64,000 nt of DNA from positions 136,850-200,849 of the forward strand of contig NZ_AOJK01000025.1 in assembly GCF_000336875.1 (NCBI RefSeq), written 5' to 3'. This stretch comes from Halorubrum californiense DSM 19288 (GTDB lineage Archaea; Halobacteriota; Halobacteria; Halobacteriales; Haloferacaceae). The translations under genes were made by a program, and so were the position numbers. The notes beneath the pieces were generated by a model. The model was not told the origin of the DNA. It saw only the letters and a program-made list of their open reading frames with translations, and did not search any database. Position 1 is the first letter of the stretch. Each line of letters opens with the position of its first letter. Positions 33,450 to 43,231 of the stretch are shown piece after piece.

Positions 33450-35744
33450 TCAGCGGACGAACCGCCCGATGAGCGGCAGTCGCTCCAGCGCGAGCCGCCG
33501 GACGGCCCGGCGGGCCGCGTCGGCCTCGTCGCGCGTCACGGACCCGGCGTACGCTGCGCGCTCGTACGCCGCCGCGACGGTATCGACGCGCTCGTCGGCG
33601 CCGAGCGTCCGGACCGCGTCGACGTAGTCTCGCGCCGTCTCGCCGGGTCGTCGCTCGCGGTAGCGCCCGGCGAGCAGCCGTTCGAGGTCGGCGAACGCCC
33701 GCTCGGCGTCCGCCGCCGGGTCGCGGCGACGTCGGGGGAGCACCGGACCGATCCGTCGGCCCGCCCGGTTCGCGAGCCCCGTTCGCCGGACGCCCGCGAC
33801 GCCGAGGGCCGCGACGAGCAGCCAGTAGATCGCGGTCTCCGGTTCGGGGAGCGGGACTCCGTCTTCGGTCCCGAGGCTCCCGGGGGCGTCGTTGGACGAG
33901 AGGCCGTCCGTCCCCGACCCTTCCAGGCGGGAGATGTCGGTGGGAGAGACGCCGCGCGAGCCGTTGGTGTCGTTCGTGTCCACCGCCGCCGGACCGGAGG
34001 AGTCGCTCCCGTCCGCGTTCGGTCCCGACTCGTCGTCGGTCGAGTTCGGGCGGTCCGAGTCCGTGTCGGCCTCCGCCTCCCGATCGGGCGCGGACGCCTC
34101 CGTGTCGACGTCTTCGGCGCCGTCGGCGCGCGCCTCCGCGAGCCGGGTGTCGCGCGCCTCGTCGCGGGGGTCGGACGGGGTCGGGTCGAACGCCACCCAG
34201 CCGTGGTCCGGCACGTAGATCGACACCCACGCGTGGGCGTTCTGTCCGCGGACGACGTACTCGTCCTCGCCGACCTGCTCGCCCGAGGTGTACCCGGTCT
34301 CCATCCGCGTGGGGATCCCCTGCGACCGGAGCATCGCCGCCATCGTCGTCGCGAAGTAGACGCAGTAGCCGGCGTCCATCTCGAAGAGGAACGCGTCGGC
34401 GACGTCGCCCTCCGGCCGCTCGACGGTCAGCGAGTAGTCGTACTCCGACCGGAGGTACGCCTCGACCGCGGCCGCCCGCTCGTACGGCGACTCCGCGTCC
34501 GCCGCCGCGACGATCTCCTCGGTCCGGTCGCCGACCCGGTCGGGCGTGCTCTCGGGCAACTGCGTGTACCGCTCCTCGATCGCCGCCGGGTAGTCGGTGC
34601 TGGCGTTCCGGAGCGCCGCGGGCTCGGCGTCGAGGACGCGGCTCTCGACGGTCGCCGTCTCGCTGGGGGCGAGCGGCTCGGCGAGCCGGAGGCTGCCGCG
34701 CTCGTCGACCTCGACCGCCTCCCCGCCGGCGGCCGCGACCGGCTTCCACGGCGCCGGGAGCGCGCTCGACTCGGTCGCCGCGGTGATCGTCGTCTCGACG
34801 CTGTCGTTCGCTCCCGGCGGGCCCGAGAGCGTGCCGTTGAGCGCGGACCGCTCACCGCTCCTGACCCAGCCGTCGCCGGTGTAGGTGTCGTACGCGCCCG
34901 TGTGCCAGTTCCGCTCGACGGGGCTCTCGATCGTGTACCGAACCTCCGGAGAGAGCCGGGTAGAGCCGACGACCTCCAGCTCCTCGTCACCGCTCAGGCT
35001 CGACTCCAGCGTCGTCGAGCCGCGGTCGAGCCCCAGCGGGGCCGCCGCGCCCGCCGGGATCACGGTGACGGTCGCGCTCGCGACGACCATCGCCGCGACC
35101 ACCACGGCGAACGTCCCCGCGTGGCCGCGGCGCCGGCTCGGGGTCGAGAGCGTGGAGAGACCCACGGCGAGCGCGAGGCCGACGACACCGGCGACCGCGG
35201 CGCCCGTCCCGGCGTCGCCGGTGAGCACGAGGAACCCGAGCGTCGCGCCCGCGACCGTCGCGCCCGCGACGTGGCGCCCGCGCCCCGCGAAGTAGCCGAC
35301 GAGAAACGTCGGCACCGGGACCACCGCCAGTACCCAGACGTCCGCGAGCGCCAGCCGCAGCACAGAGAGCCCGGTCGACAGCGCGAGGAGATCGAGGGCG
35401 ACGCTGCGCACCGTGAACAGCGCGCGCTGGCTCGCCGGGATCGCGAGGAAGTACCCCGCGAGCCCCGCGGCGAACAGCAGTCCGGCCAGCCACAGCGCGG
35501 TCCGCTCGCCGACGGCCCGCGCCAGCGCGACCCCGCCGAGCCCCGCGAGCGCGACCACCGCCGCGGTCCGCCCCGTCCCGCCGACGACGTTCGTCACCTG
35601 GAAGAACACGGCGAGGTACGCGGCGGCGACGACCGCGACGCCGACGACCGCCGGGTCGGCCATCCGTCGGCCGGTCCCGTTTGATTCGGTCCCGTCGGAT
35701 TCGGCCCGGGAGAGTCGCTCCCGGAGCGGGGCGTCGCGGCTCAC
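33450..35744 (-). CDS. TgpA-like transglutaminase membrane protein (DUF3488/DUF4129)
   Basis: A 764-residue protein starting with GTG at 35744, overlapping the DUF58 stop by 4 nt. The N-terminal part has about six membrane helices (DUF3488). A transglutaminase-like domain follows with the catalytic triad Cys in AGYCVYFATT, His in NAHAWVSIY and Asp in VAFDPTPS. An acidic low-complexity linker, one further helix and a C-terminal DUF4129-like region (AFADLERLLAGRYRERRPGET) complete it. With DUF58 and MoxR it forms the common MoxR-DUF58-TgpA operon, of unsettled role in cell-surface protein processing. Confidence 0.88.
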   Translation of the reverse strand: MSRDAPLRERLSRAESDGTESNGTGRRMADPAVVGVAVVAAAYLAVFFQVTNVVGGTGRTAAVVALAGLGGVALARAVGERTALWLAGLLFAAGLAGYFLAIPASQRALFTVRSVALDLLALSTGLSVLRLALADVWVLAVVPVPTFLVGYFAGRGRHVAGATVAGATLGFLVLTGDAGTGAAVAGVVGLALAVGLSTLSTPSRRRGHAGTFAVVVAAMVVASATVTVIPAGAAAPLGLDRGSTTLESSLSGDEELEVVGSTRLSPEVRYTIESPVERNWHTGAYDTYTGDGWVRSGERSALNGTLSGPPGANDSVETTITAATESSALPAPWKPVAAAGGEAVEVDERGSLRLAEPLAPSETATVESRVLDAEPAALRNASTDYPAAIEERYTQLPESTPDRVGDRTEEIVAAADAESPYERAAAVEAYLRSEYDYSLTVERPEGDVADAFLFEMDAGYCVYFATTMAAMLRSQGIPTRMETGYTSGEQVGEDEYVVRGQNAHAWVSIYVPDHGWVAFDPTPSDPRDEARDTRLAEARADGAEDVDTEASAPDREAEADTDSDRPNSTDDESGPNADGSDSSGPAAVDTNDTNGSRGVSPTDISRLEGSGTDGLSSNDAPGSLGTEDGVPLPEPETAIYWLLVAALGVAGVRRTGLANRAGRRIGPVLPRRRRDPAADAERAFADLERLLAGRYRERRPGETARDYVDAVRTLGADERVDTVAAAYERAAYAGSVTRDEADAARRAVRRLALERLPLIGRFVR

Positions 35745-36922
35745 GGCGACGCTACCTCCCGTCGGTCCGGCGGGTCTCCGCCCCGACTCGCTCCGTCGTC
35801 ACCGACGGTGTCAGCCGACGAGCCCTCTCGCTCGGCCTCGCGCCGCAGGTCGGCGAACGAGACGGACCGATCGCCGGCCCGGAAGCGAGCGCCGTCGGCG
35901 TCGGCGACGATCGTCACGTCGGCCTCGTCGTCGGTCACCGCCCCCGGGCCGGTCCGCGCCGCGAGCTCCAGCACCTCGCGGCGGCCGCGGCCGCCCGGGG
36001 CCGCCGAGACGCGACCGCCGGGCAGCCGCACGTCGACCGGGACGCCGTCGTCGAGCAGCGCCAGCGCGAGGCTCGCCGTCGCCCGCGCGAGCTCGTCGGC
36101 CGCGGCCGCGCTCGCGGAGCGGTCGGCGGTCGCGTCGTCGTCGCGGTCGACCCAGCCGAACCCCGACCGTTCCTCGCCGTTGTGGGCCTCCGTCCCGCCC
36201 GCGATCGTCACGCGGTTCCGGGCGGTCTCGGCCGCGAACTCCTTGACGACGATCTCGTCGCGCTTGGCGGTCGTCGCCCAGTGGACGTCGCGGACCGCGT
36301 CGCCGCGGGTGTACTCGCGGAGCCGGTCGAACTCCTCGCGCCGGCGGCTCACGTCGACCGCGTCGGCCGCGTACAGCTCGCGGCGGAACCGCGTCGGGAT
36401 CGGGTCGCGCGGCGGGTACACCGTCACCGCGTCGGTCTCGTCGACGCGCAGCTCGCGCTCGAAGAGGCCGAACACGTCGGTCGCGGTGAGATCGACGGGG
36501 CCGAGCGTCCGCTCGCCGCGCTCGCGGTACGTCACGGCGTACGACACCGGCTCGGTGCCCACGGCCGCCCGGATCGGCATCGTCGGCCCGTCGAGCCCGT
36601 CGTCCACGCGGACCCGCACGTCGGCGAGGAACGAGGGCGCTGCGGCGTCGCTCCCGACAGCGTCGGGACCGAACTCCAAGCGGACCTCGCGCGTCTCCCC
36701 GACGAACCCGTCGGCGGGCGTCACGTGGCGGACGGCGGGGACGTCGGCCCGCGACACTTGGACGTAGCCGGCCGCGAGCGCGATGGCGACCGGGATCACG
36801 ATGGCGTCGAGCGCGCGCCCGCCGGCGGCGAGCGCGCTGGCGGTCGCGACGAGGCCGACGACGCCGGCGACGCGTCCCCGACGGGTGAGTGCGGGGGTCA
36901 TCGCCGTGATCGTGGTGTCCAC
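35741..36922 (-). CDS. DUF58 protein of the MoxR operon
   Basis: A 393-residue protein starting with GTG at 36922, 10 bp after the MoxR stop; an ATG at 36901 is the alternative. Two N-terminal membrane helices (VAGVVGLVATASALAAGG, AIVIPVAIALAAGYV) are followed by the DUF58 signature FDRLREYTRGDAVRDVHWATTAKRDEI... in short form YTRGDAVRDVHW. It is translationally coupled to the transglutaminase gene. Confidence 0.88.
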   Translation of the reverse strand: MDTTITAMTPALTRRGRVAGVVGLVATASALAAGGRALDAIVIPVAIALAAGYVQVSRADVPAVRHVTPADGFVGETREVRLEFGPDAVGSDAAAPSFLADVRVRVDDGLDGPTMPIRAAVGTEPVSYAVTYRERGERTLGPVDLTATDVFGLFERELRVDETDAVTVYPPRDPIPTRFRRELYAADAVDVSRRREEFDRLREYTRGDAVRDVHWATTAKRDEIVVKEFAAETARNRVTIAGGTEAHNGEERSGFGWVDRDDDATADRSASAAAADELARATASLALALLDDGVPVDVRLPGGRVSAAPGGRGRREVLELAARTGPGAVTDDEADVTIVADADGARFRAGDRSVSFADLRREAEREGSSADTVGDDGASRGGDPPDRREVASP

Positions 36923-36932
36923 GTCATCGTCG

Positions 36933-37973
36933 TCACTCCACGCGGATTCGGTCGAGCGCGTCGTCGACGACGTCCGCGCCGTCGGTTCCGCCCGACTCGG
37001 TCCGGATGCGGTGCGAGAGCACGCTCGGCGCCTCCGCCTGGACGTCGTCGGGGATCACGTACCCGCGGCCGTCGAGGGCGGCGCGGGCCTGCGACGCGCG
37101 GATCAGCGCGAGGCTCCCGCGCGGACTCGCCCCGAGCTTCGCGTTGTGTCGGGTGAACACCGCGAGCCGGGCCACGTACTCCCGGACCGCCTCCGAGGCC
37201 GCTATCTCGCCGACGATCCGGCGGGCTGCCCGCACGTCCGCGATAGTGGCCACGGGCTCGACCGAGTCGACCGGGTGGTCGCCGGCGAGCCGCCCGAGGA
37301 TCGCGGCCTCCTCCTCCGCGTCCGGATAGCCGAGCCGGATCTTCTTCGTGAATCGGTCGACCTCCGCGACCGGGAGTTCGTACGTCTGCCCGGGCTCCAC
37401 GTCGTTCTGGGTCGCGATCACGCAGAACGGGTCGGGCAGTTTGCGGGTGGTTCCATCCGTCGTCACCTGATTCTCCTCCATCGCCTCCAGCAGCGCCGAC
37501 TGCGTCTTCGGCGGGGCGCGGTTGATCTCGTCGCCGAGGACGACGTTGGCGAACACCGGGCCGGGCTGGAAGTCGAACTCGTCGGTGCGGCGGTTGAACA
37601 CGTTGACGCCGGTGACGTCGGAGGGCAGGAGGTCGGGCGTGAACTGGACGCGCTTGAACGAGCCGTCGATCGACCGGGCGACCGACTTCGCGAGCGTCGT
37701 CTTCCCGACGCCCGGCACGTCCTCGACGAGGAGGTGCCCGCGAGCCAGCACGGTGACGAGGACGTGTTCGACCGCGTCGCGCTTGCCCACGATCACGTCC
37801 TCGACCTCTTCGACGATCCGGGCCGCGAGCGCGGCGACGTCGGCGGGCGTCTCTGGCTCGACCGCCGCGGTGGTGCCGTCCGTCGCCCCCGTCCCCTCGC
37901 CGCCGCCCGACTCCGCCTCGGCGTCCGCCGCGGGACCGGCGCCGACCGGTCCCGACTCCCCGGGGTCAGTCAT
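36933..37973 (-). CDS. MoxR-family AAA+ ATPase
   Basis: A 346-residue protein from the ATG at 37973. A low-complexity acidic N-terminus is followed by Walker A VEDVPGVGKTTLAKS, Walker B NVVLGDEINRAPPK, and the sensor region VIATQNDVEPGQTYELP. MoxR ATPases are chaperone-like and usually act with VWA or DUF58 proteins. It is the first gene of the three-gene operon. Confidence 0.92.
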   Translation of the reverse strand: MTDPGESGPVGAGPAADAEAESGGGEGTGATDGTTAAVEPETPADVAALAARIVEEVEDVIVGKRDAVEHVLVTVLARGHLLVEDVPGVGKTTLAKSVARSIDGSFKRVQFTPDLLPSDVTGVNVFNRRTDEFDFQPGPVFANVVLGDEINRAPPKTQSALLEAMEENQVTTDGTTRKLPDPFCVIATQNDVEPGQTYELPVAEVDRFTKKIRLGYPDAEEEAAILGRLAGDHPVDSVEPVATIADVRAARRIVGEIAASEAVREYVARLAVFTRHNAKLGASPRGSLALIRASQARAALDGRGYVIPDDVQAEAPSVLSHRIRTESGGTDGADVVDDALDRIRVE

Positions 37974-38149
37974 GATCGGCCGGCCTCGTCCGGGTCGGGC
38001 CCCCGTCCGGATACGACCGTGCGAATGCTCCCCGTGATCATCGATATACCCCGGATAGGGAGAGCAACGGCATATGCGTTCCGCCGGCGGTGATACGGTC
38101 GTTGCGGCCGATTTCGCCGTCAGGCGTCGACTTCGCGGGGCGGTCGGAA

Positions 38150-39481
38150 CTACGATTCCCTGACGTTCCGCCCGACCGGTTCGCCGAACGACGCCGCCCC
38201 GGTCGCCGGGTCGCGCTCGTAGACGACCTCGCCGCGGACGAGCGTCATTTCGGGGAAGACGCCTCGGAGCCCCTCGAACGGGGTCCACGCGGGGGCGCTG
38301 TGGAGCGCGGCGGCCTCTATCTCCCGCGGGTCGGCGGTGTCGACGAGGACGAGGTCGGCGTCGCGCCCCTCCGCGACCCCCCCCTTCCGGTCGAGACCGA
38401 ATATCTCGGCGGGGTTCGCGGCGACGACGTCGCGGACGCGTTCGAGCGAGAGCTCCCCCTTCCGTGCGGATTCGAGGAGCAGCGGGTACAGCGTCTCGAC
38501 GCCGGGGACGCCGCTCGGCGCGTCGACGAGCCCCGCCCGCTTCTCGCCGACCGTGTGCGGCGCGTGGTCGGTGGCGACGACGTCGACGGCGCCCTTCGCG
38601 AGGCGGGCGAACAGCGCCTCGCGGCGCTCCTCGGAGCGGAGCGGCGGGTTCATCCGCCCGAACGTGCCGAGCGAGCGCGCCCGCTCGCGGGAGAGGTAGA
38701 GGTGGTGCGGCGTCACCTCGCAGGTCGCCGCCGTGCCGCCCTCGGCGGCGTCCGCCACGGCGTCGACCGCCTCCGGCGTCGAGGTGTGCGCGACGTGGAC
38801 TCGCGCGTCGCGGTCCGCGGCCGCGGCGAGCGCGCGCTCGACCGCGGCGACCTCCGCGTCCGCCGTCCGGTAGGCCGACCACGCGTCGACGGTCGCGGCC
38901 GTGCCGACGCCCCCGAGGTCGCCGTCGAGCGCCGACTCGTCGAACAGGGTCGCGTCCTCGGCGTGGACGGTGACCGGCACGTCGCGGGCGCTCGCCTCGT
39001 CGAGCGCGTCGGCGAACAGGTCGGCGTCGATTCCCATGTCGCCCGTCGAGTCGGCGAGGAACACCTCGCCGAGCGCGAACAGCGGGCGCTCGAAGAGGCT
39101 CTCCGGGTCCCAGTCGGGCGTCACGCCGCCGTTGATCCCGTAATCGACGAGCGAGTCGGCCGCGAGCGCGGCCTTCGACGAGAAGGCCGCGCCGTCGACG
39201 GTGGGCGGCGAGGTGTTCGGCTGGTCGACGACGGTCGTGACGCCGCCCGCAGCCGCGCTCTCCGATCCAGAGGTCCACGTCTCCTTGTGGCTCCCGCCCG
39301 GCTCGCGGAAGTGGACGTGGACGTCGACCGCGCCCGGGAGGAGGTGCCTCCCGCGCGCTTCGAGGACGCGCTCGCCGGCGTCGGCGCCGAGCCCCTCGCT
39401 GACCGCGGCGATCCGTCCGTCGTCGCCGATCCGTACGTCCCGAACCCGGCCGTCGGCCAGCGTCGCGCCCGTGATGAGCAT
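38150..39481 (-). CDS. pyrC: Dihydroorotase
   Basis: A 443-residue amidohydrolase from the ATG at 39481. It shows the metal site VDVHVHFREPGGSHKE, then QPNTSPPTV, VTVHAED and ATDHAPHT with the catalytic Asp, and a C-terminal GRDADLVLVD strand. It converts carbamoyl-aspartate to dihydroorotate in pyrimidine synthesis. The allantoinase-like relatives are similar, but no purine-degradation genes are nearby. The reading frame extends upstream but has no better start. Confidence 0.9.
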   Translation of the reverse strand: MLITGATLADGRVRDVRIGDDGRIAAVSEGLGADAGERVLEARGRHLLPGAVDVHVHFREPGGSHKETWTSGSESAAAGGVTTVVDQPNTSPPTVDGAAFSSKAALAADSLVDYGINGGVTPDWDPESLFERPLFALGEVFLADSTGDMGIDADLFADALDEASARDVPVTVHAEDATLFDESALDGDLGGVGTAATVDAWSAYRTADAEVAAVERALAAAADRDARVHVAHTSTPEAVDAVADAAEGGTAATCEVTPHHLYLSRERARSLGTFGRMNPPLRSEERREALFARLAKGAVDVVATDHAPHTVGEKRAGLVDAPSGVPGVETLYPLLLESARKGELSLERVRDVVAANPAEIFGLDRKGGVAEGRDADLVLVDTADPREIEAAALHSAPAWTPFEGLRGVFPEMTLVRGEVVYERDPATGAASFGEPVGRNVRES

Positions 39482-39617
39482 ATTGTCGGCCGGTCGCGGC
39501 GAGCGGGATAAACGCTGGTGGTTCCGGCCGCGGAGTCGGGGCGGCGTCGCCGGAGTCGCCGGCGGCCCCCTCCGAGCACCACAAGAGGTTTGTCGCCCGG
39601 AGCGGCTCGTCTCGCCT

Positions 39618-40187
39618 ATGGTCCCGCTCCTTCCCGCTCCATCGGTCTCGCTCTCCTCCGGTTCGTCAGCCTCGCTCTCCACCGCTTCGCCAGTCCCGCT
39701 CTCCACCGCTCCCGCGGTCGTCGACTCGCTCGTCGGACTGCTGTGGACGGTCGGGCTGCTGATCTTCCCCGGGCTCGTCGCCGCAGGGCTGTGCGCGCCG
39801 TTCCTCGCGTCGACGCGGCTCCGAGCGCTGTTCAGCGCGCTCCCGCCCGCGGGCCGGGTCCTGCCCTCGTACCTCGCGGTCGCGGTCGGGCTCTCGGTCC
39901 CGTACCTCGTCGGGGTCGTTCTCACCGTCGCGCGCGCCGCCGAGGCGGGCCCCGCTTGGAGCTCCGGATTCCTGCTCACGGCGCTGCTCGGCGGCGTCCT
40001 CGTCGGCCTCGTCGGGCCCGCCGTCGCCGCGCTCGGTCTCCCGAGGGTCGGCGTCGACTGGGACCCGACCGGATACGGCGTCGGGACGTGGCTCCTCCTC
40101 GGCGGCGCCGGCCTCTGGTACGCGTTCGTCGCCGCGGTCCCGCTCGTCGCGCTCGCGGTCGGCATGGCGCTGCCGGGCGGGTACTGA
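39618..40187 (+). CDS. Membrane protein, about four helices (189 aa)
   Basis: A 189-residue protein from the ATG at 39618; the longer frame is antisense to pyrC. Hydrophobic helices: VDSLVGLLWTVGLLIFPGLV, LAVAVGLSVPYLVGVVLTVA, FLLTALLGGVLVGLVGPAV, GAGLWYAFVAAVPLVALAV. The N-terminus is rich in Ser and Pro. No known domain. It diverges from pyrC. Confidence 0.75.
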   Translation: MVPLLPAPSVSLSSGSSASLSTASPVPLSTAPAVVDSLVGLLWTVGLLIFPGLVAAGLCAPFLASTRLRALFSALPPAGRVLPSYLAVAVGLSVPYLVGVVLTVARAAEAGPAWSSGFLLTALLGGVLVGLVGPAVAALGLPRVGVDWDPTGYGVGTWLLLGGAGLWYAFVAAVPLVALAVGMALPGGY

Positions 40188-40277
40188 CGCTGAGGCCGCC
40201 ATCGGGAGCGGCGTCCGTCCCCGCCTCACACTCGATTCCGTAACGCTCTGTTGACTCGCGTCGCGACTCCACCGCGC

Positions 40278-40517
40278 ATGCTCCCCGCACCATTCCGGCT
40301 GTTCTTCGTCGCCGTCCCCCTCCTCGTTAGCGCCGGCGCGCTGGCGATGGCGGCGTTCCCGCGAAAGATGACGAGTTGGCAGACCCGCTCGCCCGACGGC
40401 TCGACGCAGACGATCGAGCCGAGCGACACGCGGATCCTCATGATGCGCGTGATGGGCGTGGTCGTCGCCGCGCTTGCGCTGCTCATGGTGTTCGCGAACT
40501 TCGCGTTCATTCCCTGA
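40278..40517 (+). CDS. Small two-helix membrane protein (79 aa)
   Basis: A 79-residue protein from the ATG at 40278. Two helices (LFFVAVPLLVSAGALAM, MGVVVAALALLMVFANF) flank a short polar loop with FPRKMTSWQTRS and TRILMMRV. The loop pattern is seen in small prokaryotic membrane proteins of unknown role. It precedes serS by 91 bp. Confidence 0.75.
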   Translation: MLPAPFRLFFVAVPLLVSAGALAMAAFPRKMTSWQTRSPDGSTQTIEPSDTRILMMRVMGVVVAALALLMVFANFAFIP

Positions 40518-40608
40518 GGCCGGCGGTTCCGCGTCCCGGCCCGCATCCTTGTCACGCGGTGACGACGCTCCGATACGGTTTTGGGTCGCCCCGCGGAACT
40601 CCCGACAA

Positions 40609-41979
40609 ATGCTGTCTCGACAGTTCGTCCGGGAGAACCCCGAGGTCGTCCGCGAGGCGCTCGAAAACAAGGGCGTCGACGTCGACCTCGACCGGATACT
40701 CGACGTCGACGAGGAGTGGCGAGAGCTGAAACAGCGCGGCGACGACCTGCGCCACGAGCGCAACGAGGTCTCCTCGAAGATCGGCGAGCTGAAAGGAGCC
40801 GGCGAGGAGGCGGCGGCCCAGGAGGCGATCGAACGCTCTCAGGACCTCAAGGCCGAACTCCAAGCGATCGAGAAACGAGCCGACGAGTTGGAAGCCGAAC
40901 TGGAGGAGTCGCTGCTCGAACTCCCGCAGATCCCGCAGGAGTCGGTCCCGATCGGCGAAGACGAGTCGGAGAACGTCGAGCGCCGCCGCGAGGGGTTCGA
41001 CGACCTGCGCGACGTCCCCGCCGACGTGGAGCCGCACTACGACCTCGGCGAGGATCTGGAGATCCTCGACTTCGAGCGCGGCGCGAAGGTCGCCGGCGGT
41101 GGGTTCTACGTCGCGAAGGGCGACGGCGCCCGCCTCGAACACGCGCTGATCCAGTTCATGCTCGACGTCCACCGCGAGCAGGGGTACGAGGACGTGTTCC
41201 CGCCGATACCCGTCAACTCCGCGTCGATGCGGGGCACCGGCCAGCTGCCGAAGTTCACCGAGGACGCCTACCGCGTGGAGGGAACCAACGAGGAGGAGTA
41301 CGACGACGACGACCTCTGGCTGCTCCCGACCGCGGAAGTTCCCGTCACGAACCTCCACCGCGACGAGATCCTCCTCGGCGAGGACCTCCCGCTCAAGTAT
41401 CAGGCGTACACGCCCAACTTCCGGCAGGAGGCCGGCGAACACGGCACCGAGACGCGCGGCATCGTCCGCGTCCACCAGTTCAACAAGGTGGAGATGGTGA
41501 ACTTCGTCCGGCCCGAGGAGAGCGACGAGCGCTTCGAGGGGCTCGTCGACGAGGCCGAGGAGGTGCTGCGCCGCCTCGACCTCCCGTACCGCATCTTGGA
41601 GATGTGTACGGGCGACCTCGGGTTCACGCAGGCGAAGAAGTACGACGTCGAGGTGTGGGCGCCCGCCGACGACATGGAGGAGGGTCCCGAGCAGGGCGGC
41701 CGCTGGCTCGAGGTCTCCTCGGTCTCGAACTTCGAGGACTTCCAGGCGCGCCGCGCCGGCATTCAGTACCGCGAGGAACACCACGAGTCCGCGGAGTATC
41801 TCCACACGCTGAACGGCTCGGGGCTCGCGGTCCCGCGGATCGTCGTCGCAATTCTGGAGTACTACCAGAACGACGACGGCACCGTCACCGTCCCCGAGGC
41901 GCTGCGCCCGTACATGGGCGGCACGGAGGTCATCGAGGGCCACGACGCCGTCGGCGAGTCGAAACTGGGCGGGGAGTAG
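40609..41979 (+). CDS. serS: Seryl-tRNA synthetase (bacterial-type, class II)
   Basis: A 456-residue enzyme from the ATG at 40609. The N-terminal coiled-coil tRNA-binding arm covers about residues 30-105. Class II motifs are visible: motif 2 PNFRQEAGEHGTETRG and motif 3 NGSGLAVPRIVVAILEYYQ. It charges tRNA-Ser and also primes selenocysteine routes where present. Length and domain order are standard. Confidence 0.96.
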   Translation: MLSRQFVRENPEVVREALENKGVDVDLDRILDVDEEWRELKQRGDDLRHERNEVSSKIGELKGAGEEAAAQEAIERSQDLKAELQAIEKRADELEAELEESLLELPQIPQESVPIGEDESENVERRREGFDDLRDVPADVEPHYDLGEDLEILDFERGAKVAGGGFYVAKGDGARLEHALIQFMLDVHREQGYEDVFPPIPVNSASMRGTGQLPKFTEDAYRVEGTNEEEYDDDDLWLLPTAEVPVTNLHRDEILLGEDLPLKYQAYTPNFRQEAGEHGTETRGIVRVHQFNKVEMVNFVRPEESDERFEGLVDEAEEVLRRLDLPYRILEMCTGDLGFTQAKKYDVEVWAPADDMEEGPEQGGRWLEVSSVSNFEDFQARRAGIQYREEHHESAEYLHTLNGSGLAVPRIVVAILEYYQNDDGTVTVPEALRPYMGGTEVIEGHDAVGESKLGGE

Positions 41980-42005
41980 CCGGCGCCGTCCCTCCGTCGC
42001 GGCCG

Positions 42006-42608
42006 CTACTTGTTCTCCAAGGCGTCGAGGATACAGGCGGCCGCGATCACCGCCTCCTTCGGCACGTCGCTCGCGTCGTCGATGGTGACCGTGTACTCGT
42101 CGCGCATCGAGAACTCCCCCTCGATGTCGCCGACGTGGCCGCCGTCGGCGTCGAATATCTCGTACTTGTTCGGGATCAGGTTCGCGGCGCCGACGAGGTG
42201 GCGGAGCGTCGAGAGGAGCTTGTTTTTCGACCGAATCGTCGCCACCGCCTCCCCCGTCTCGGGGTCGCGGACCGTCCAGTTCTCGACGAACAGCGAGTAG
42301 TCCTCGTCCAAGACGACGACCTCCTCGCCGGTGCCCGCGTCGGTGATCGCGTAGTTGCCCGCGACATCCATGATGCCGCCCGCCTTCACCGAGAAGGCGT
42401 CCTCGTCGTCGCCGGTGACGAACGGGAACTCCTCTTTCAGCTTGAACAGCTTCTGTTTCCCGCGGAGGACGACGTTCCCGGCGCTGTCGCGGACGGTGTA
42501 CTTGTCTCGAACCATCGACTGTTTCACCTCGTAGCGGTCGTCGCTGAGGTCGACCGTGGAGATGTCGTACGCGCCCGATTCGGACGAGAAGGTGGAGGGA
42601 TCGTCCAT
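42006..42608 (-). CDS. LURP-one-related / scramblase-fold protein
   Basis: A 200-residue protein with the Tubby/LURP-one repeat pattern: YEVKQSMVRDKYTVRDSAGN, VLRGKQKLFKLKEEFPF, IMDVAGNYAITDAG, NKYEIFDADGGHVGDIEGE. Such proteins have a 12-strand barrel with a central helix; the role in archaea is unknown. It is a single gene, convergent with serS. Confidence 0.85.
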   Translation of the reverse strand: MDDPSTFSSESGAYDISTVDLSDDRYEVKQSMVRDKYTVRDSAGNVVLRGKQKLFKLKEEFPFVTGDDEDAFSVKAGGIMDVAGNYAITDAGTGEEVVVLDEDYSLFVENWTVRDPETGEAVATIRSKNKLLSTLRHLVGAANLIPNKYEIFDADGGHVGDIEGEFSMRDEYTVTIDDASDVPKEAVIAAACILDALENK

Positions 42609-42738
42609 GGGTGGGGAAGGGCGTCACCGCCGGAAAAAACCTCCTGTTCTCCGACGATGTTCGCGCTCGGGAGCCGTGATTCAAGGGATCGTTGTAGCCT
42701 TCGGAGTCCTCTTCGAACGGCGCGCCGTCGTGTCGGTG

Positions 42739-43230
42739 ATGTCTCGGCTCGCACTCGTCGCGGTCGGTTGCCTCGTCGTCGTCGCCGGGTGTCTGTCGGG
42801 CGGCTCACCCGCCTGTCCCGCGATAGGACCGGACGGTGAGCGAATCGACGATCCGGTGTGTCCCGACCAACAGGCGGGCGGTCTCTCGCTCTCCCTCGAT
42901 CAGGACGACGGGACCGTCCGCGTCGTCGCCACGAACGTGGGCGACGAACCGGTCCCGGTCAATCCGGACCGGTGGGTCGTCTTCCGCAACGCCGCCGACT
43001 CGGGGGCGCCCGAGTGGCGAGCGGCGGCGAACGCGCCGGCGGGAACGTACAACCTGTCCGTGATCGAGCTGGCTCCCGACGAGACGGAGACGTGGGAGAT
43101 CCGCTACGACCCGACCGCGCCGGACGCGTCGGACCGCCGCGACGCGGTGGTCCACCGATCGGGCGAGTACGTCTTCTCGCTCGGGGCGAACGACCGGACC
43201 TACGTCGCTCCCTTCGCGATCGAGGAGTGA
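42739..43230 (+). CDS. Predicted lipoprotein (163 aa)
   Basis: A 163-residue secreted protein from the ATG at 42739. The first 20 residues form a signal peptide ending in a lipobox (LALVAVGCLVVVAGC), so Cys 20 is the probable lipidated residue. The mature part is a beta-sandwich-like domain (GTVRVVATNVGDEPVPVNPD, AGTYNLSVIELAPDETETWEI). Function unknown; cell-surface location expected. Confidence 0.78.
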   Translation: MSRLALVAVGCLVVVAGCLSGGSPACPAIGPDGERIDDPVCPDQQAGGLSLSLDQDDGTVRVVATNVGDEPVPVNPDRWVVFRNAADSGAPEWRAAANAPAGTYNLSVIELAPDETETWEIRYDPTAPDASDRRDAVVHRSGEYVFSLGANDRTYVAPFAIEE

Positions 43231-43231
43231 G

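Noticed and set aside
33409..39584. Very long antisense frames in GC-rich DNA (e.g. 33432-35684, 36933-39584)
   Set aside because: Arg/Gly/Pro-rich shadows of the transglutaminase, DUF58, MoxR and pyrC genes; common artefacts at high GC.
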